Assembly: GCF_014651375.1 (NCBI RefSeq)
Contig: NZ_BMWT01000001.1
Coordinates: 558,001 to 622,000 of the forward strand
Direction of reading: 5' to 3'
Origin: Tateyamaria omphalii
GTDB taxonomy: Bacteria > Pseudomonadota > Alphaproteobacteria > Rhodobacterales > Rhodobacteraceae
DNA: 64,000 nt
The stretch's first letter is position 1; each line of letters opens with the position of its first letter. The notes beneath the pieces are model-generated. The model saw only the letters and a list, made by a program, of their open reading frames with translations. It did not search any database and was not told the origin of the DNA. The position numbers and the translations under genes are program-made. This document shows, in pieces, positions 34,945-43,486 of this stretch.

Positions 34945-36531
34945 CTAGTATCCCAGCGCGCCGCCGTCTTTGCGAGGGTCGCTTGCGCCTTCCAGCACGC
35001 CGTCGTCTCGGATCAGGATTGCTTGTGCGCCGCCGATTGCGGTGTCGGGGATGCTGACTTTGTGGCCAAGATCGGCAAGCTCTGACCGGACCTGATCGGA
35101 ATAGCCCCGTTCGACCTTCATGTCGCCCGCATCTGAGAAGGCGCGCGGTGCGTCGATTGCCGTTTGCGGGTCGAGGCCGAAATCCGTGAGGTTTGAGACA
35201 AAGCGCGCGTGCCCATTGGGCTGGTATGCCCCGCCCATCACGCCAAATGGCATGATCGGTTTGCCGTTTTTGGCCAGCATCCCGGGGATGATCGTGTGCA
35301 TCGGGCGATTGCCACCTTTCAGCTCGTTCGGGTGCCCTTCTTCCAGTGTGAAGCCGGCGCCGCGGTTCTGGAACAGGATACCGAACTTGTCGCTGGCGAT
35401 ACCTGATCCGAACCCGTGGAAAATCGAATAGATCAGCGAAACCGCCATGCCGTCGCGATCCACGACCGTGATATAGATTGTGTCCTTGTGCACCTGTTCG
35501 CTGAGCGTTGTGGCGTTTGGCATTGCCTTGCCCGGCTCGATCAGCGCGGCGAGCTGTGCCGCTGTTTCCGGCGACATCATGTGGTCCATGCGCGTGGCAT
35601 AGTCCGCATCTGCGATAAAGCGGTTGCGGGCGTCGTAGGCGAGCTTGGCGGCTTCTGCCTCGATATGCGCGCGCTGGGTACCCCACGGGTCCATATCCGC
35701 GACGTCGAAATGCTCAAGGATATTGAGCATCAGGTTCGCTGTTGCACCTTGCCCGTTTGCCGGGTGTTCGATCAGGTCGCGGCCCTGATAGCTGCTGCTG
35801 ATCGGCGTGGTATCTGTGCATTTGGTCGATGCGAAGTCTTCCGCTGTGTGCTTGCCCCCCAGGGCGTTGAGGGTGGCAAGCATGTCTTCGGCCACTTCTC
35901 CACCATAGAAGGCGTCGCGCCCGTTTTTGGCGATGCGGCGCAGGACGTCTGCTTGTTTCGGCGCGGCAAACATCTGACCAGTTGTCGGGACAGCGCCGTT
36001 TACAAGGTAAGTGTCGCGGGCGGACCCCTGAAGGACAGCTTCGTCCTTGGCCCAATCAAAGGCGACGCGGGGGGCGACGGGGACGCCGGTTTCGGCATAG
36101 TGGATTGCTGGCGCCAGAATGCGGTCGAGGCCCAATCGACCGACGCGGTCGGATAAGGTGCAGAAGGCATCGATGGCGCCCGGTATTGTGACGGCATGTG
36201 CGCCATAGGGTGGAACTGTTGTTTCGCCCGCCGCCCGCAACTCTGCGGCATCAAGCGCCTTGGGCGCGCGCCCGGATCCATTGAGCGACTGCACATTGCC
36301 GTCCGCATCAGACCACAGGACGAAACAGTCACCTCCGATCCCGGTCATCTGAGGTTCACAGATCCCCAGCAAGATCGCTCCGGCAATGGCTGCGTCCATG
36401 GCGTTGCCGCCTGCTTTCAGGATTTCCACGGCTATTTGGGAAGCAAGCGGGTGTGACGTGGCACACATGCCGGACGATGCAAGAACAGGTGAACGGCCGG
36501 GCAGGTGAAAGTCGCGCATGGAAATCCCCAT
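34945..36531 (-). CDS. Gamma-glutamyltransferase family protein
   Basis: A 528-residue N-terminal-nucleophile enzyme of the gamma-glutamyltranspeptidase family. The large-subunit half has H-P-L-A-S-Q-I-A-V-E-I-L-K-A-G-G-N-A-M-D-A-A and G-I-G-G-D-C-F. The autocleavage and nucleophile Thr is in H-K-D-T-I-Y-I-T-V-V-D-R-D-G, and G-G-N-R-P-M-H-T and P-F-G-V-M-G-G lie after it. There is no signal peptide, so it is the cytoplasmic GGT-like type that includes cephalosporin acylase homologues and other gamma-glutamyl hydrolases. The substrate may be glutathione or another gamma-glutamyl amide. Confidence 0.92.
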   Translation of the reverse strand: MGISMRDFHLPGRSPVLASSGMCATSHPLASQIAVEILKAGGNAMDAAIAGAILLGICEPQMTGIGGDCFVLWSDADGNVQSLNGSGRAPKALDAAELRAAGETTVPPYGAHAVTIPGAIDAFCTLSDRVGRLGLDRILAPAIHYAETGVPVAPRVAFDWAKDEAVLQGSARDTYLVNGAVPTTGQMFAAPKQADVLRRIAKNGRDAFYGGEVAEDMLATLNALGGKHTAEDFASTKCTDTTPISSSYQGRDLIEHPANGQGATANLMLNILEHFDVADMDPWGTQRAHIEAEAAKLAYDARNRFIADADYATRMDHMMSPETAAQLAALIEPGKAMPNATTLSEQVHKDTIYITVVDRDGMAVSLIYSIFHGFGSGIASDKFGILFQNRGAGFTLEEGHPNELKGGNRPMHTIIPGMLAKNGKPIMPFGVMGGAYQPNGHARFVSNLTDFGLDPQTAIDAPRAFSDAGDMKVERGYSDQVRSELADLGHKVSIPDTAIGGAQAILIRDDGVLEGASDPRKDGGALGY

Positions 36532-36753
36532 AGTCTGATTGCACCGGGCAACCTAACTGTCGCGGTTGTCTTGTCCACAGAAGAATTGGGGGAGAAGATC
36601 CTCGGTGCCGCGCACTGGGTGGGGGCAATTACACGCGACACCGAGGGAAGCTATTTGCAGCTACAGGTATCGGTATGCCAAAGGATTCGGGCAGGAATGT
36701 GGTCCGCTGTGGGCTGTTTTGCGGAATCCAGCGCGCCGTGGGGCATCAAGAGA

Positions 36754-37218
36754 CTAAGCCAGCGCCACGGCGAGGCGCAGTTGCAACTGGTTTTCTTTGT
36801 CCTGACGCTTATACGTCACGTCCTTGGCCAGATCCTTGATCAGGAACCAGCCGAAGCCGCCCTCTGGCATGTCGCACAAGTCCACGTTGATATCGGCAGC
36901 AATTCCCACGGGTGTCTGACCGTCAGGCATCGCCCGCCCCGAATCCACGACCGTCAGGTGCAGACCGTCCGATGCATGCGCACATGTGATATCGATTGGT
37001 CCACCTTCCTGGTTCTCAGGATAGGCATGCTCGACAATGTTGTTGAGTGCCTCTGCCATCACCAGTTCGACTGTTCCTGCTTCCTCGACATCAAGGGACA
37101 ATGGTTTCAGCCCGTCCAGCAGTTGGCCAAGCGCGGATCTGACGGCCATCTGACCACTCACCACCGAAATATGAAATGCGGGCAAGAATGTTGTACGTGT
37201 CATCGAACGGACTTTCAT
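36754..37218 (-). CDS. RsbW-like anti-sigma-factor ATPase/kinase
   Basis: A ~154-residue GHKL-type ATP-binding protein of the RsbW/SpoIIAB kind. The N-box is E-A-L-N-N-I-V-E-H-A-Y near residue 60, with V-V-D-S-G-R-A-M-P (G1) and the G-G-F-G-W-F-L-I-K-D-L (G2) ATP-lid region after it. RsbW-like kinases phosphorylate a STAS partner and hold a sigma factor or other target; the STAS gene lies just upstream, 14 bp from this start. ATG 37218 was chosen; TTG 37230 and ATG 37203 are alternatives. The target is unknown. Confidence 0.88.
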   Translation of the reverse strand: MKVRSMTRTTFLPAFHISVVSGQMAVRSALGQLLDGLKPLSLDVEEAGTVELVMAEALNNIVEHAYPENQEGGPIDITCAHASDGLHLTVVDSGRAMPDGQTPVGIAADINVDLCDMPEGGFGWFLIKDLAKDVTYKRQDKENQLQLRLAVALA

Positions 37219-37232
37219 CTGGGTCGACAAGG

Positions 37233-37571
37233 TTAGGTCTTCAGTTCGGCAATCGCACCGTCAAGTGTGGGGAAAACTGGGAAAACACTGTCCATTCGCG
37301 TCAGGCGGAACACTTTCTCCACCGTCGGCGTCAAGCCAGCGAGGGCCAATTTGCGTGATTGACCCATCTGTTTCATGGCTGCGACGATTGCCCCGAGGCC
37401 ACTCGAATCAATGAACTGAACCTCGCTGAGATCCAGTACAACGGTATCGTCGCCGCTGTCGGTCGCACTGCGCATTGCTTCTTTGAATTCAATGGCTACA
37501 GCCGCGTCAATGCGGCTGTCATGTACAGACACCACTTGCAGGCTGTCTTCTGATCGGCTGCGAAGATCCAT
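37233..37571 (-). CDS. STAS-domain anti-anti-sigma factor
   Basis: A 112-residue single STAS domain of the RsbV/SpoIIAA kind. The phosphorylatable Ser lies in V-Q-F-I-D-S-S-G-L-G-A, after V-V-L-D-L-S-E. It is the expected substrate of the downstream RsbW-like kinase, forming a partner switch; no sigma factor or RsbU-type phosphatase gene lies in the window. It is divergent from the thiolase gene, with a 91-bp gap between them. Confidence 0.9.
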   Translation of the reverse strand: MDLRSRSEDSLQVVSVHDSRIDAAVAIEFKEAMRSATDSGDDTVVLDLSEVQFIDSSGLGAIVAAMKQMGQSRKLALAGLTPTVEKVFRLTRMDSVFPVFPTLDGAIAELKT

Positions 37572-37662
37572 GCGCGCCCTCTTGCAATTCTCTGGTTACA
37601 TTGTCTGTCTAGGCCGCAATCCTTACTATTCGGTTGCCACCCTCTGACAGGAGACCCAAAGC

Positions 37663-38835
37663 ATGAAACCAGTTGTGATCGCCGGCGCATCGCGCACACC
37701 CATGGGTGGGTTTCAAGGGGCATTGTCAGACATGTCTGCTTCTGCCCTAGGCGGGATCGCGATCAAGGCCGCAATAGGCGAGGCCGGTGTGACGACCGTG
37801 GATGAGGTGTTGATGGGCTGCGTTCTGCCTGCAGGTCAGGGTCAGGCCCCTGCGCGTCAGGCGGGGTTTGCAGCCGGTCTGGCAGAAGATGTTCCCGCCA
37901 CGACGCTGAACAAGATGTGCGGGTCAGGTATGAAAGCGGCGATGATTGCCTTCGACCAAATCGCATTGGGCCATGCTAGCACTATGGCTGCTGGTGGGAT
38001 GGAGAGCATGACAAATGCACCATACATGCTGCCCAAGATGCGGGGTGGCGCGCGGTTGGGCCATGGGCAGGTGATCGATCACATGTTTCTGGACGGTCTC
38101 GAAGATGCCTATGACAAGGGCCGCTTGATGGGCACCTTTGCCGAGGATTGCGCTGAAGCCTATCAATTCACACGTGAGGTGCAGGACGAATACGCGCTTG
38201 CGTCGCTGAGCCGGGCACAGTCCGCGATCCAGTCAGGAGCCTTTGCCGGAGAAGTGACGCCGGTCGAGATTTCAACACGCAAGGGTTCCATGACCGTGGA
38301 CACGGATGAACAGCCGAGCAGCGCAAGACCGGACAAAATTCCGCATCTGAAACCAGCCTTCCGGGATGGCGGCACCGTTACAGCGGCCAATTCGTCTTCA
38401 ATCTCGGATGGGGCCGCCGCACTTATCCTGGCGTCCGAGGAGATGGCTGAGGCGCAGAACATGACTGTAAGGGCCCGTGTCCTAGGTCACGCAAGCCACG
38501 CGCAGGCCCCCGGCTTGTTCACCACGGCACCTGTGCCCGCTGCGCAAAAGCTGCTGGATCGCATCGGTTGGAGCAAGGGTGACGTGGATTTGTGGGAGGT
38601 GAACGAAGCCTTTGCTGTTGTGCCACTTGCGTTCATGCGTGAAATGGGCCTCGACCACGAGATCGTGAATGTGAACGGAGGCGCTTGCGCTTTGGGTCAC
38701 CCGATTGGTGCATCCGGCACCCGCATCATTGTCACGCTGTTGAACGCGCTGGAAAGACGGAACCTCAAACGCGGCGTCGCAGCCATCTGCATTGGTGGTG
38801 GCGAAGGGACGGCCGTCGCCATAGAACGCGTTTGA
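37663..38835 (+). CDS. Acetyl-CoA acetyltransferase (thiolase)
   Basis: A 390-residue thiolase. Cys86 in [10 protein letters not shown] is the acyl-accepting residue, with the second-half motif [17 protein letters not shown] (catalytic His near 345) and the general-base Cys in [10 protein letters not shown] near 377. It condenses or cleaves short beta-ketoacyl-CoA, as in PHB synthesis, acetoacetate use or branched-chain acid breakdown. AGGAGAC precedes the ATG. No phaB or CoA-transferase gene is adjacent, so its pathway is not fixed by context. Confidence 0.93.
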   Translation: MKPVVIAGASRTPMGGFQGALSDMSASALGGIAIKAAIGEAGVTTVDEVLMGCVLPAGQGQAPARQAGFAAGLAEDVPATTLNKMCGSGMKAAMIAFDQIALGHASTMAAGGMESMTNAPYMLPKMRGGARLGHGQVIDHMFLDGLEDAYDKGRLMGTFAEDCAEAYQFTREVQDEYALASLSRAQSAIQSGAFAGEVTPVEISTRKGSMTVDTDEQPSSARPDKIPHLKPAFRDGGTVTAANSSSISDGAAALILASEEMAEAQNMTVRARVLGHASHAQAPGLFTTAPVPAAQKLLDRIGWSKGDVDLWEVNEAFAVVPLAFMREMGLDHEIVNVNGGACALGHPIGASGTRIIVTLLNALERRNLKRGVAAICIGGGEGTAVAIERV

Positions 38836-38837
38836 GT

Positions 38838-38886
38838 TTCTTCTGACTGAAAATACTACGGGGTCCGGGGCAGCGCCCCGGTTTTA
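38838..38886 (-). repeat. Dispersed terminator-like repeat, copy 2 (inverted)
   Basis: Starts 2 bp after the thiolase stop. On the minus strand it reads ccggggc-gctg-ccccgg hairpin, then TATTTTCAGTCAGAAGAA, the same 18-base end as copy 1 at 28039-28056. On the plus strand the hairpin ccggggcagcgccccgg is followed by tttta and can terminate the thiolase transcript. Confidence 0.65.
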
Positions 38887-38908
38887 TGCGACCTAAGGGG
38901 GCCTGCCA

Positions 38909-39361
38909 GTGCCAGACTACAACCTGCTTGCCAAAACGATCCGCAGCCTGACCGAAGGCGAGGACGATCCGATTGCTTTGATGGCGACGGTTGCATGTGA
39001 AGTGCATCACAGCGACGCCCGGTTTGATTGGACAGGGTTCTATCGTGTGGCGGGCCCAGAGATGTTGAAGATCGGCCCGTACCAGGGTGGGCATGGCTGC
39101 CTGCAAATCCCGTTCTCGCGCGGGGTATGCGGCGCGGCGGCGCGGACGGGCGAGGTGCAATTGGTCGCGGATGTGGATGCCTTTGCGGGACACATCGCGT
39201 GCTCAAGTTCGACGCGCTCAGAATTGGTGCTACCGATCACGTCAGCCTCGGGTGAACTGATTGCGGTTCTCGATATCGATAGCGACCAACCGGATGCCTT
39301 CACACAGGGCGATGCCGACGCATTGGCAGCGATTCTCGGGAATGTTTTTGCTCGCGCATGA
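38909..39361 (+). CDS. msrC: Free methionine-R-sulfoxide reductase (GAF type)
   Basis: A 150-residue single GAF domain. It carries all three catalytic cysteines of the fRMsr family: Cys64 in H-G-C-L-Q-I-P, Cys74 in R-G-V-C-G-A-A and Cys98 in G-H-I-A-C-S-S, with the same 10- and 24-residue spacing as in E. coli MsrC (84, 94, 118). It ends with the usual G-V/A-V-L-D-I-D-S block. It should reduce free methionine-(R)-sulfoxide in the cytoplasm. The start is GTG 38909, with AAGGGGG 7 nt upstream. Confidence 0.92.
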   Translation: MPDYNLLAKTIRSLTEGEDDPIALMATVACEVHHSDARFDWTGFYRVAGPEMLKIGPYQGGHGCLQIPFSRGVCGAAARTGEVQLVADVDAFAGHIACSSSTRSELVLPITSASGELIAVLDIDSDQPDAFTQGDADALAAILGNVFARA

Positions 39362-39396
39362 AAATCTATCTTGATTTTTCATTTTGACTTCCCTTA

Positions 39397-39423
39397 CGTG
39401 AAATTCTGAAAGGGAATTTCACG
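39397..39423. promoter_or_regulatory. Inverted repeat at the XRE-cupin start (probable autoregulatory operator)
   Basis: Nine-base arms cgtgaaatt (39397-39405) and aatttcacg (39415-39423) are perfectly complementary around a 9-nt spacer that contains the ribosome site. A shorter alternative pairing, ttccctt with aagggaa, overlaps it. Its position 4 bp before the regulator ATG suits self-repression by an XRE dimer. Confidence 0.6.
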
Positions 39424-39427
39424 GCTC

Positions 39428-40000
39428 ATGCTGCAATCCGATCCAACCATTGCCCACAGCCTTGGCGCTGACCTGCGTGCCTTGCGGAAGGCGCGTGGGC
39501 TGACATTGCAGGATTTGGCGGACGCACTGGGTCGATCCGTGGGCTGGGTCAGCCAGGTCGAGCGTGATTTATCCGAGCCTTCGATCACCGATTTGCGCCA
39601 CATCGCGGCCGAATTGGACATTGCCGTCTCGACCCTGTTCCGCCGGGGCGCAGCCCCTGCCAACGAAGAGGGTTATGTCGTGCGTAGCGGCGCACGGCGT
39701 CCCATCGGGTCGCGTACGGCAGGTCTGGTGGAAGAACTGCTGTCGCCAGATCTGACGGATGATTTCGAGATGGTGCACTCGACTTTTGAGCCGCACAGCG
39801 AGATTGTCCAAGCGGTCACCCGACCGACACAAGAGGTGGGGTATCTGATCTCCGGTCGTCTGGACCTTGAGATTGCTGGCCAGACCTATGCCATCGCACC
39901 GGGGGACAGTTTTCGCATCCGGGGCGAGCCCTTTCGCTGGAAGAATCCCTATGACGCGCCTGCAGTCGCGATCTGGGTTATTGCGCCTCCGGTGTACTGA
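39428..40000 (+). CDS. XRE-family regulator with C-terminal cupin domain
   Basis: A 190-residue regulator: helix-turn-helix at about 13-68 (L-R-A-L-R-K-A-R-G-L-T-L-Q-D-L-A, V-S-Q-V-E-R) and a cupin sensor domain at about 110-185 with the G-Y-L-I-S-G-R-L-D-L-E and I-A-P-G-D-S-F-R-I core. XRE-cupin proteins (PuuR-like) often control amine, amino-acid or methylamine metabolism and sense a small ligand through the cupin. It overlaps the LysE gene (TGATG), and the nearby demethylation genes make them plausible targets. An inverted repeat lies right before the start. Confidence 0.92.
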   Translation: MLQSDPTIAHSLGADLRALRKARGLTLQDLADALGRSVGWVSQVERDLSEPSITDLRHIAAELDIAVSTLFRRGAAPANEEGYVVRSGARRPIGSRTAGLVEELLSPDLTDDFEMVHSTFEPHSEIVQAVTRPTQEVGYLISGRLDLEIAGQTYAIAPGDSFRIRGEPFRWKNPYDAPAVAIWVIAPPVY

Positions 40001-40620
40001 TGTCGTTTGAAGCCTGGGTCATATTCGCGATGTTCTGGGTGGTCTTTGTCACCACCCCCGGCCCAAACGCTATCAATTGCATCAACAACGGCATGGCCCT
40101 GGGGTTTCGTCGGTCGCTTCCCGGCGTCCTTGCGATTCTGACACAGGCGTTGTTGTTCCTCATCTTGTCAGCAGCGGGCATTACGGCGCTGATCATCGCA
40201 TCCCCGACCGCGTTTTTCGTGGCCAAGCTGATCGGAGCAGGCTTCCTGATCTATCTTGGTGTACGAGGTTGGCTCATGGCTCGGACGCCGCCCAAACTGG
40301 CCGTCCAATCGGGCAAATCCGTTTACGCCCGCGCGTTTGCAATTGCGACGATCAATCCAAAGAGCGTGGCGGGTTATCTCGCTGCCTTTTCGCAATTCGT
40401 ACAGCCGGACGTACCCGTTTGGGATCAGATGTGGCAGATCATTCCAACAGCGTTGACGATCACCGCACTCAGCTATTCGGGCTTTACCGCGCTGGGCGCA
40501 GGTATCGGACGAGCCGCGATCGGTGCGGTGTTCAACGTTTGGTTCCGGCGCGTGATGGCAACATGTTTCGTTGTCTACGGTTTCCTTCTGGGCACATCAG
40601 CAACGCCGGGGAGGTCCTGA
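40000..40620 (+). CDS. LysE-family amino-acid or amine exporter
   Basis: A 206-residue membrane protein of the LysE/RhtB family with about six hydrophobic spans. The N-terminal segment V-F-V-T-T-P-G-P-N-A-I-N-C matches the family's conserved P-G-P, and F-L-I-Y-L-G-V-R-G-W lies after the second span. It exports amino acids or related small molecules. The ATG overlaps the XRE-cupin stop (TGATG), so the regulator and exporter are one unit, as is frequent for LysE genes. Confidence 0.92.
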   Translation: MSFEAWVIFAMFWVVFVTTPGPNAINCINNGMALGFRRSLPGVLAILTQALLFLILSAAGITALIIASPTAFFVAKLIGAGFLIYLGVRGWLMARTPPKLAVQSGKSVYARAFAIATINPKSVAGYLAAFSQFVQPDVPVWDQMWQIIPTALTITALSYSGFTALGAGIGRAAIGAVFNVWFRRVMATCFVVYGFLLGTSATPGRS

Positions 40621-40621
40621 C

Positions 40622-41005
40622 ATGAAGACAGGAAGCTGCTTGTGTGGCGGTGTCGCCTATACCCTTTCGGGAGAGCTGCGCAATTCCGTTGCCTGCCATT
40701 GCCTCCAATGCCGGAAGACGAGCGGTCACTATGTCTCCGCAACGCAAGTGGCACCCGACCAGCTTGAGATCACGCGCGACGACACGCTGGTCTGGTATCA
40801 ATCCTCACCAAAGGCACAGCGTGGGTTTTGCAATCGCTGTGGTTCGTCGCTTTTCTGGCGGCACGAGGACGATGGCGGTGCTGTGTCCGTCATGTCGGGG
40901 ACGTTGGACGGGCCGACCGGGATCACCACGGAAAAACACATCTTTGTCGCCGACAAGGGCGACTACTACGACATTGCGGATGGACGTCCGCAACACGACC
41001 AATAG
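40622..41005 (+). CDS. GFA-family (CENP-V/GFA domain) zinc protein
   Basis: A 127-residue GFA domain protein with the zinc pairs C-L-C-G (near residue 6-8), C-H-C-L-Q-C (near 26-31) and C-N-R-C-G (near 71-74). The family is named after glutathione-dependent formaldehyde-activating enzyme, but that activity has been questioned for the prototype. It starts 1 bp after the LysE stop and lies 12 bp before a dimethylglycine-dehydrogenase-like gene whose reaction can release formaldehyde, so a link to C1 handling is possible but is inference. Confidence 0.9.
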   Translation: MKTGSCLCGGVAYTLSGELRNSVACHCLQCRKTSGHYVSATQVAPDQLEITRDDTLVWYQSSPKAQRGFCNRCGSSLFWRHEDDGGAVSVMSGTLDGPTGITTEKHIFVADKGDYYDIADGRPQHDQ

Positions 41006-41017
41006 GGAGCTACTCAA

Positions 41018-43462
41018 ATGGCAGATTTTCCAACAACGGCCCGCGTGGTCATCATCGGGGGTGGTGTCGTTGGCACCTCAACCTTGTACCATCTGGCCAA
41101 GGCGGGTTGGACCGATTGTGTTCTGCTTGAGAAAAACGAACTGACGGCGGGCTCCACCTGGCACGCGGCGGGCAACTGCCCGAACTTCTCGTCCTCCTGG
41201 GCCGTGATGAACATGCAGCGCTACGGGCTCGAGATGTACCGGACGCTGGCCGACGACGTTGACTATCCGATGAACTACCACGTCACCGGTGCGATCCGTT
41301 TGGCGCATACCAAAGAGCGGATGCAAGAGTTTGAGCGCGTCGCAGGCATGGGTCGTTATCAGGGCCTTGAGATGCAGATGTGCACGCCGGATGAGTTGAA
41401 AGAGTTCAACCCGTTCATGGAAACGCATGATCTGGCCGGTGGTCTTTGGGACCCGCTGGATGGTGACATCGACCCGGCGCAGCTGACCCAGGCCCTTGCC
41501 AAAGGCGCGCGTGATGCCGGTGGGCGAATTGAGCGTTTCTGCCCCGTCATCGGCATCGACCGCGATGGTGACGAGTGGATCGTGAAGACCGAAAAAGGCG
41601 AAATCCGCGCCGAATACGTGGCCAACTGTGCCGGTTACTACGCGCAGCGCGTGGGTGAGATGTTCAAACCATTCGGTGGTCGCACCGTGCCCATGGTGGT
41701 CATGTCCCACCAGTATTTCCTGACCGAAGAAATCCCTGAATTGGCCGAATGGACCAAGGAAAAGGGTCACAAGATGCCGATGATCCGCGATGTGGACATC
41801 AGCTATTACCTGCGTCAGGACAAGAACGGTCTGAACCTTGGACCGTATGAACGGAACTGTAAGGCGCACTGGGTCACCCCCGACGATCCGATGCCCGAAG
41901 ACTTCAGCTTCCAGCTTTATCCGGACGATCTGGAGCGTCTGGAATTCTACATTGAAGACGCGATGGAGCGTGTGCCTGCGCTGGGTACTGCCGGCGTTGG
42001 TCGCAACATCAACGGCCCGATCCCCTACGCGCCCGATGGGCTGCCGATGATCGGCCCCATGCCCGGCGTGAAGAACGCGTTTGAGGCGCATTCGTTCACC
42101 TTCGGCATTGCTCAGGGTGGTGGCGCAGGTAAAACGCTTGCCGAATGGATCATGCATGGCGAGACCGAGTGGGACATGTGGGCCGTTGACCCACGCCGCT
42201 ACACCGACCACGCCGATCACGACTATTGCCTGTCGAAAGCACTGGAAACATACGGCCACGAATATGCGATGCACTTCCCGCATCACGAATGGCCTGCCGG
42301 GCGGAACAAGAAACTGTCGCCGAACCACGACCGTCTTGTCGCCGATGGCGGCCAGATGGGCGCCTATAACGGGTGGGAGCGCGCCAACTGGTTTGCAAAG
42401 GACGGCGACGACACATCCGAAGAGGCGACACAGACCTGGGATCGCAACGGCCCGTGGGAGGCCCGCATCAAGGAAGAGGTCGAGGCTGTGCGCGATGGTG
42501 TGGGTGTCATCGACATGTGCGGCTTCTCACGCTACTCGCTTAAAGGTGCAGGTGCTGCGGAATTCCTGCGCGAGCAGATCACCGGTGCGCTGCCCAAGGC
42601 AGGCCGGATGAACCTGTCCTACTTCGCAGACAGCCGGGGCCGTATCCTGACCGAGGTGTCGGTCATCCGCCATGACGAAGACGACTTCACGATCATGACC
42701 GCTGCCGTTGCGCAGTGGCATGACTTTGAAATCCTTGCCAGCCGTGCGCCGGAAGGCGTTGAGCTGACGGACCTGTCCAAAGAGGTCACCACCATGCTGG
42801 TCACCGGTCCCAAATCGCGGGATTTGTTCGCGGGTATCTCGGATGCCGACCTGTCCCTTGGCTGGTTGACCCATCAATCCGCAAACGTGGCGGGCGTGCC
42901 CGTGACCATGGCCCGCGTGTCCTTTGTGGGCGAGCTGGGCTGGGAGGTGCACGCACCGACCGACCAGGCGGCCAAGGTTTATGAGGCGATCCGCGATGCC
43001 GGTGCCACACCGTTTGGCATGTATGCGCTGAACTCCATGCGTTTGGAGAAAAGCTACCGCACGTGGAAGGGCGACCTGTCGACCGACTACACCATGTTCG
43101 AAGGGGGCCTTGATCGCTTTGTCCGTCTGGACAAGCCGCAGGACTTCCCGGGCAAGGCGGCATTGCAAGCCGAGAAACAGCAAGGGTCGAAGAAGCGTTT
43201 TGTCACCATGTTGGTCGAAGCCGGTGATCAGGACGCGCCGTACATGTCCACCATCTGGAATGGCGACGATGTTGTTGGTGAAACCACATCCGGCGCGTGG
43301 GGCTATCGGATCAATGCGTCCATCGCGCTTGGCGTAGTTCGCACCGATCTGGCCGAGCCTGGCACCGAGCTGGAGGTCGAAATGTACGGCAAACGCTACA
43401 AGGCCGTCGTGCAAGCAGACCAACCGCTGTGGGATCCCGAAAACGAACGGTTGCGGGCGTGA
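41018..43462 (+). CDS. Dimethylglycine/sarcosine-dehydrogenase-like FAD-GcvT protein, copy A
   Basis: An 814-residue three-part enzyme: an FAD-binding DAO domain (about 5-365, V-V-I-I-G-G-G-V-V-G-T-S, with the His of S-T-W-H-A-A-G as candidate flavin-linking residue), an FAO_M linker and a GcvT folate-binding aminomethyltransferase half (about 440-810, with V-G-V-I-D-M, V-S-F-V-G-E-L-G-W-E-V and the family ending). Such enzymes oxidatively remove N-methyl groups and pass formaldehyde to tetrahydrofolate. It shares the whole layout with the gene at 44393 but differs after the flavin loop (A-A-G-N-C-P-N-F here, A-A-G-L-I-A-Q-L there), so substrates probably differ. Confidence 0.92.
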   Translation: MADFPTTARVVIIGGGVVGTSTLYHLAKAGWTDCVLLEKNELTAGSTWHAAGNCPNFSSSWAVMNMQRYGLEMYRTLADDVDYPMNYHVTGAIRLAHTKERMQEFERVAGMGRYQGLEMQMCTPDELKEFNPFMETHDLAGGLWDPLDGDIDPAQLTQALAKGARDAGGRIERFCPVIGIDRDGDEWIVKTEKGEIRAEYVANCAGYYAQRVGEMFKPFGGRTVPMVVMSHQYFLTEEIPELAEWTKEKGHKMPMIRDVDISYYLRQDKNGLNLGPYERNCKAHWVTPDDPMPEDFSFQLYPDDLERLEFYIEDAMERVPALGTAGVGRNINGPIPYAPDGLPMIGPMPGVKNAFEAHSFTFGIAQGGGAGKTLAEWIMHGETEWDMWAVDPRRYTDHADHDYCLSKALETYGHEYAMHFPHHEWPAGRNKKLSPNHDRLVADGGQMGAYNGWERANWFAKDGDDTSEEATQTWDRNGPWEARIKEEVEAVRDGVGVIDMCGFSRYSLKGAGAAEFLREQITGALPKAGRMNLSYFADSRGRILTEVSVIRHDEDDFTIMTAAVAQWHDFEILASRAPEGVELTDLSKEVTTMLVTGPKSRDLFAGISDADLSLGWLTHQSANVAGVPVTMARVSFVGELGWEVHAPTDQAAKVYEAIRDAGATPFGMYALNSMRLEKSYRTWKGDLSTDYTMFEGGLDRFVRLDKPQDFPGKAALQAEKQQGSKKRFVTMLVEAGDQDAPYMSTIWNGDDVVGETTSGAWGYRINASIALGVVRTDLAEPGTELEVEMYGKRYKAVVQADQPLWDPENERLRA

Positions 43463-43486
43463 TTGGATCCCTTTCGGAGTGAACTG

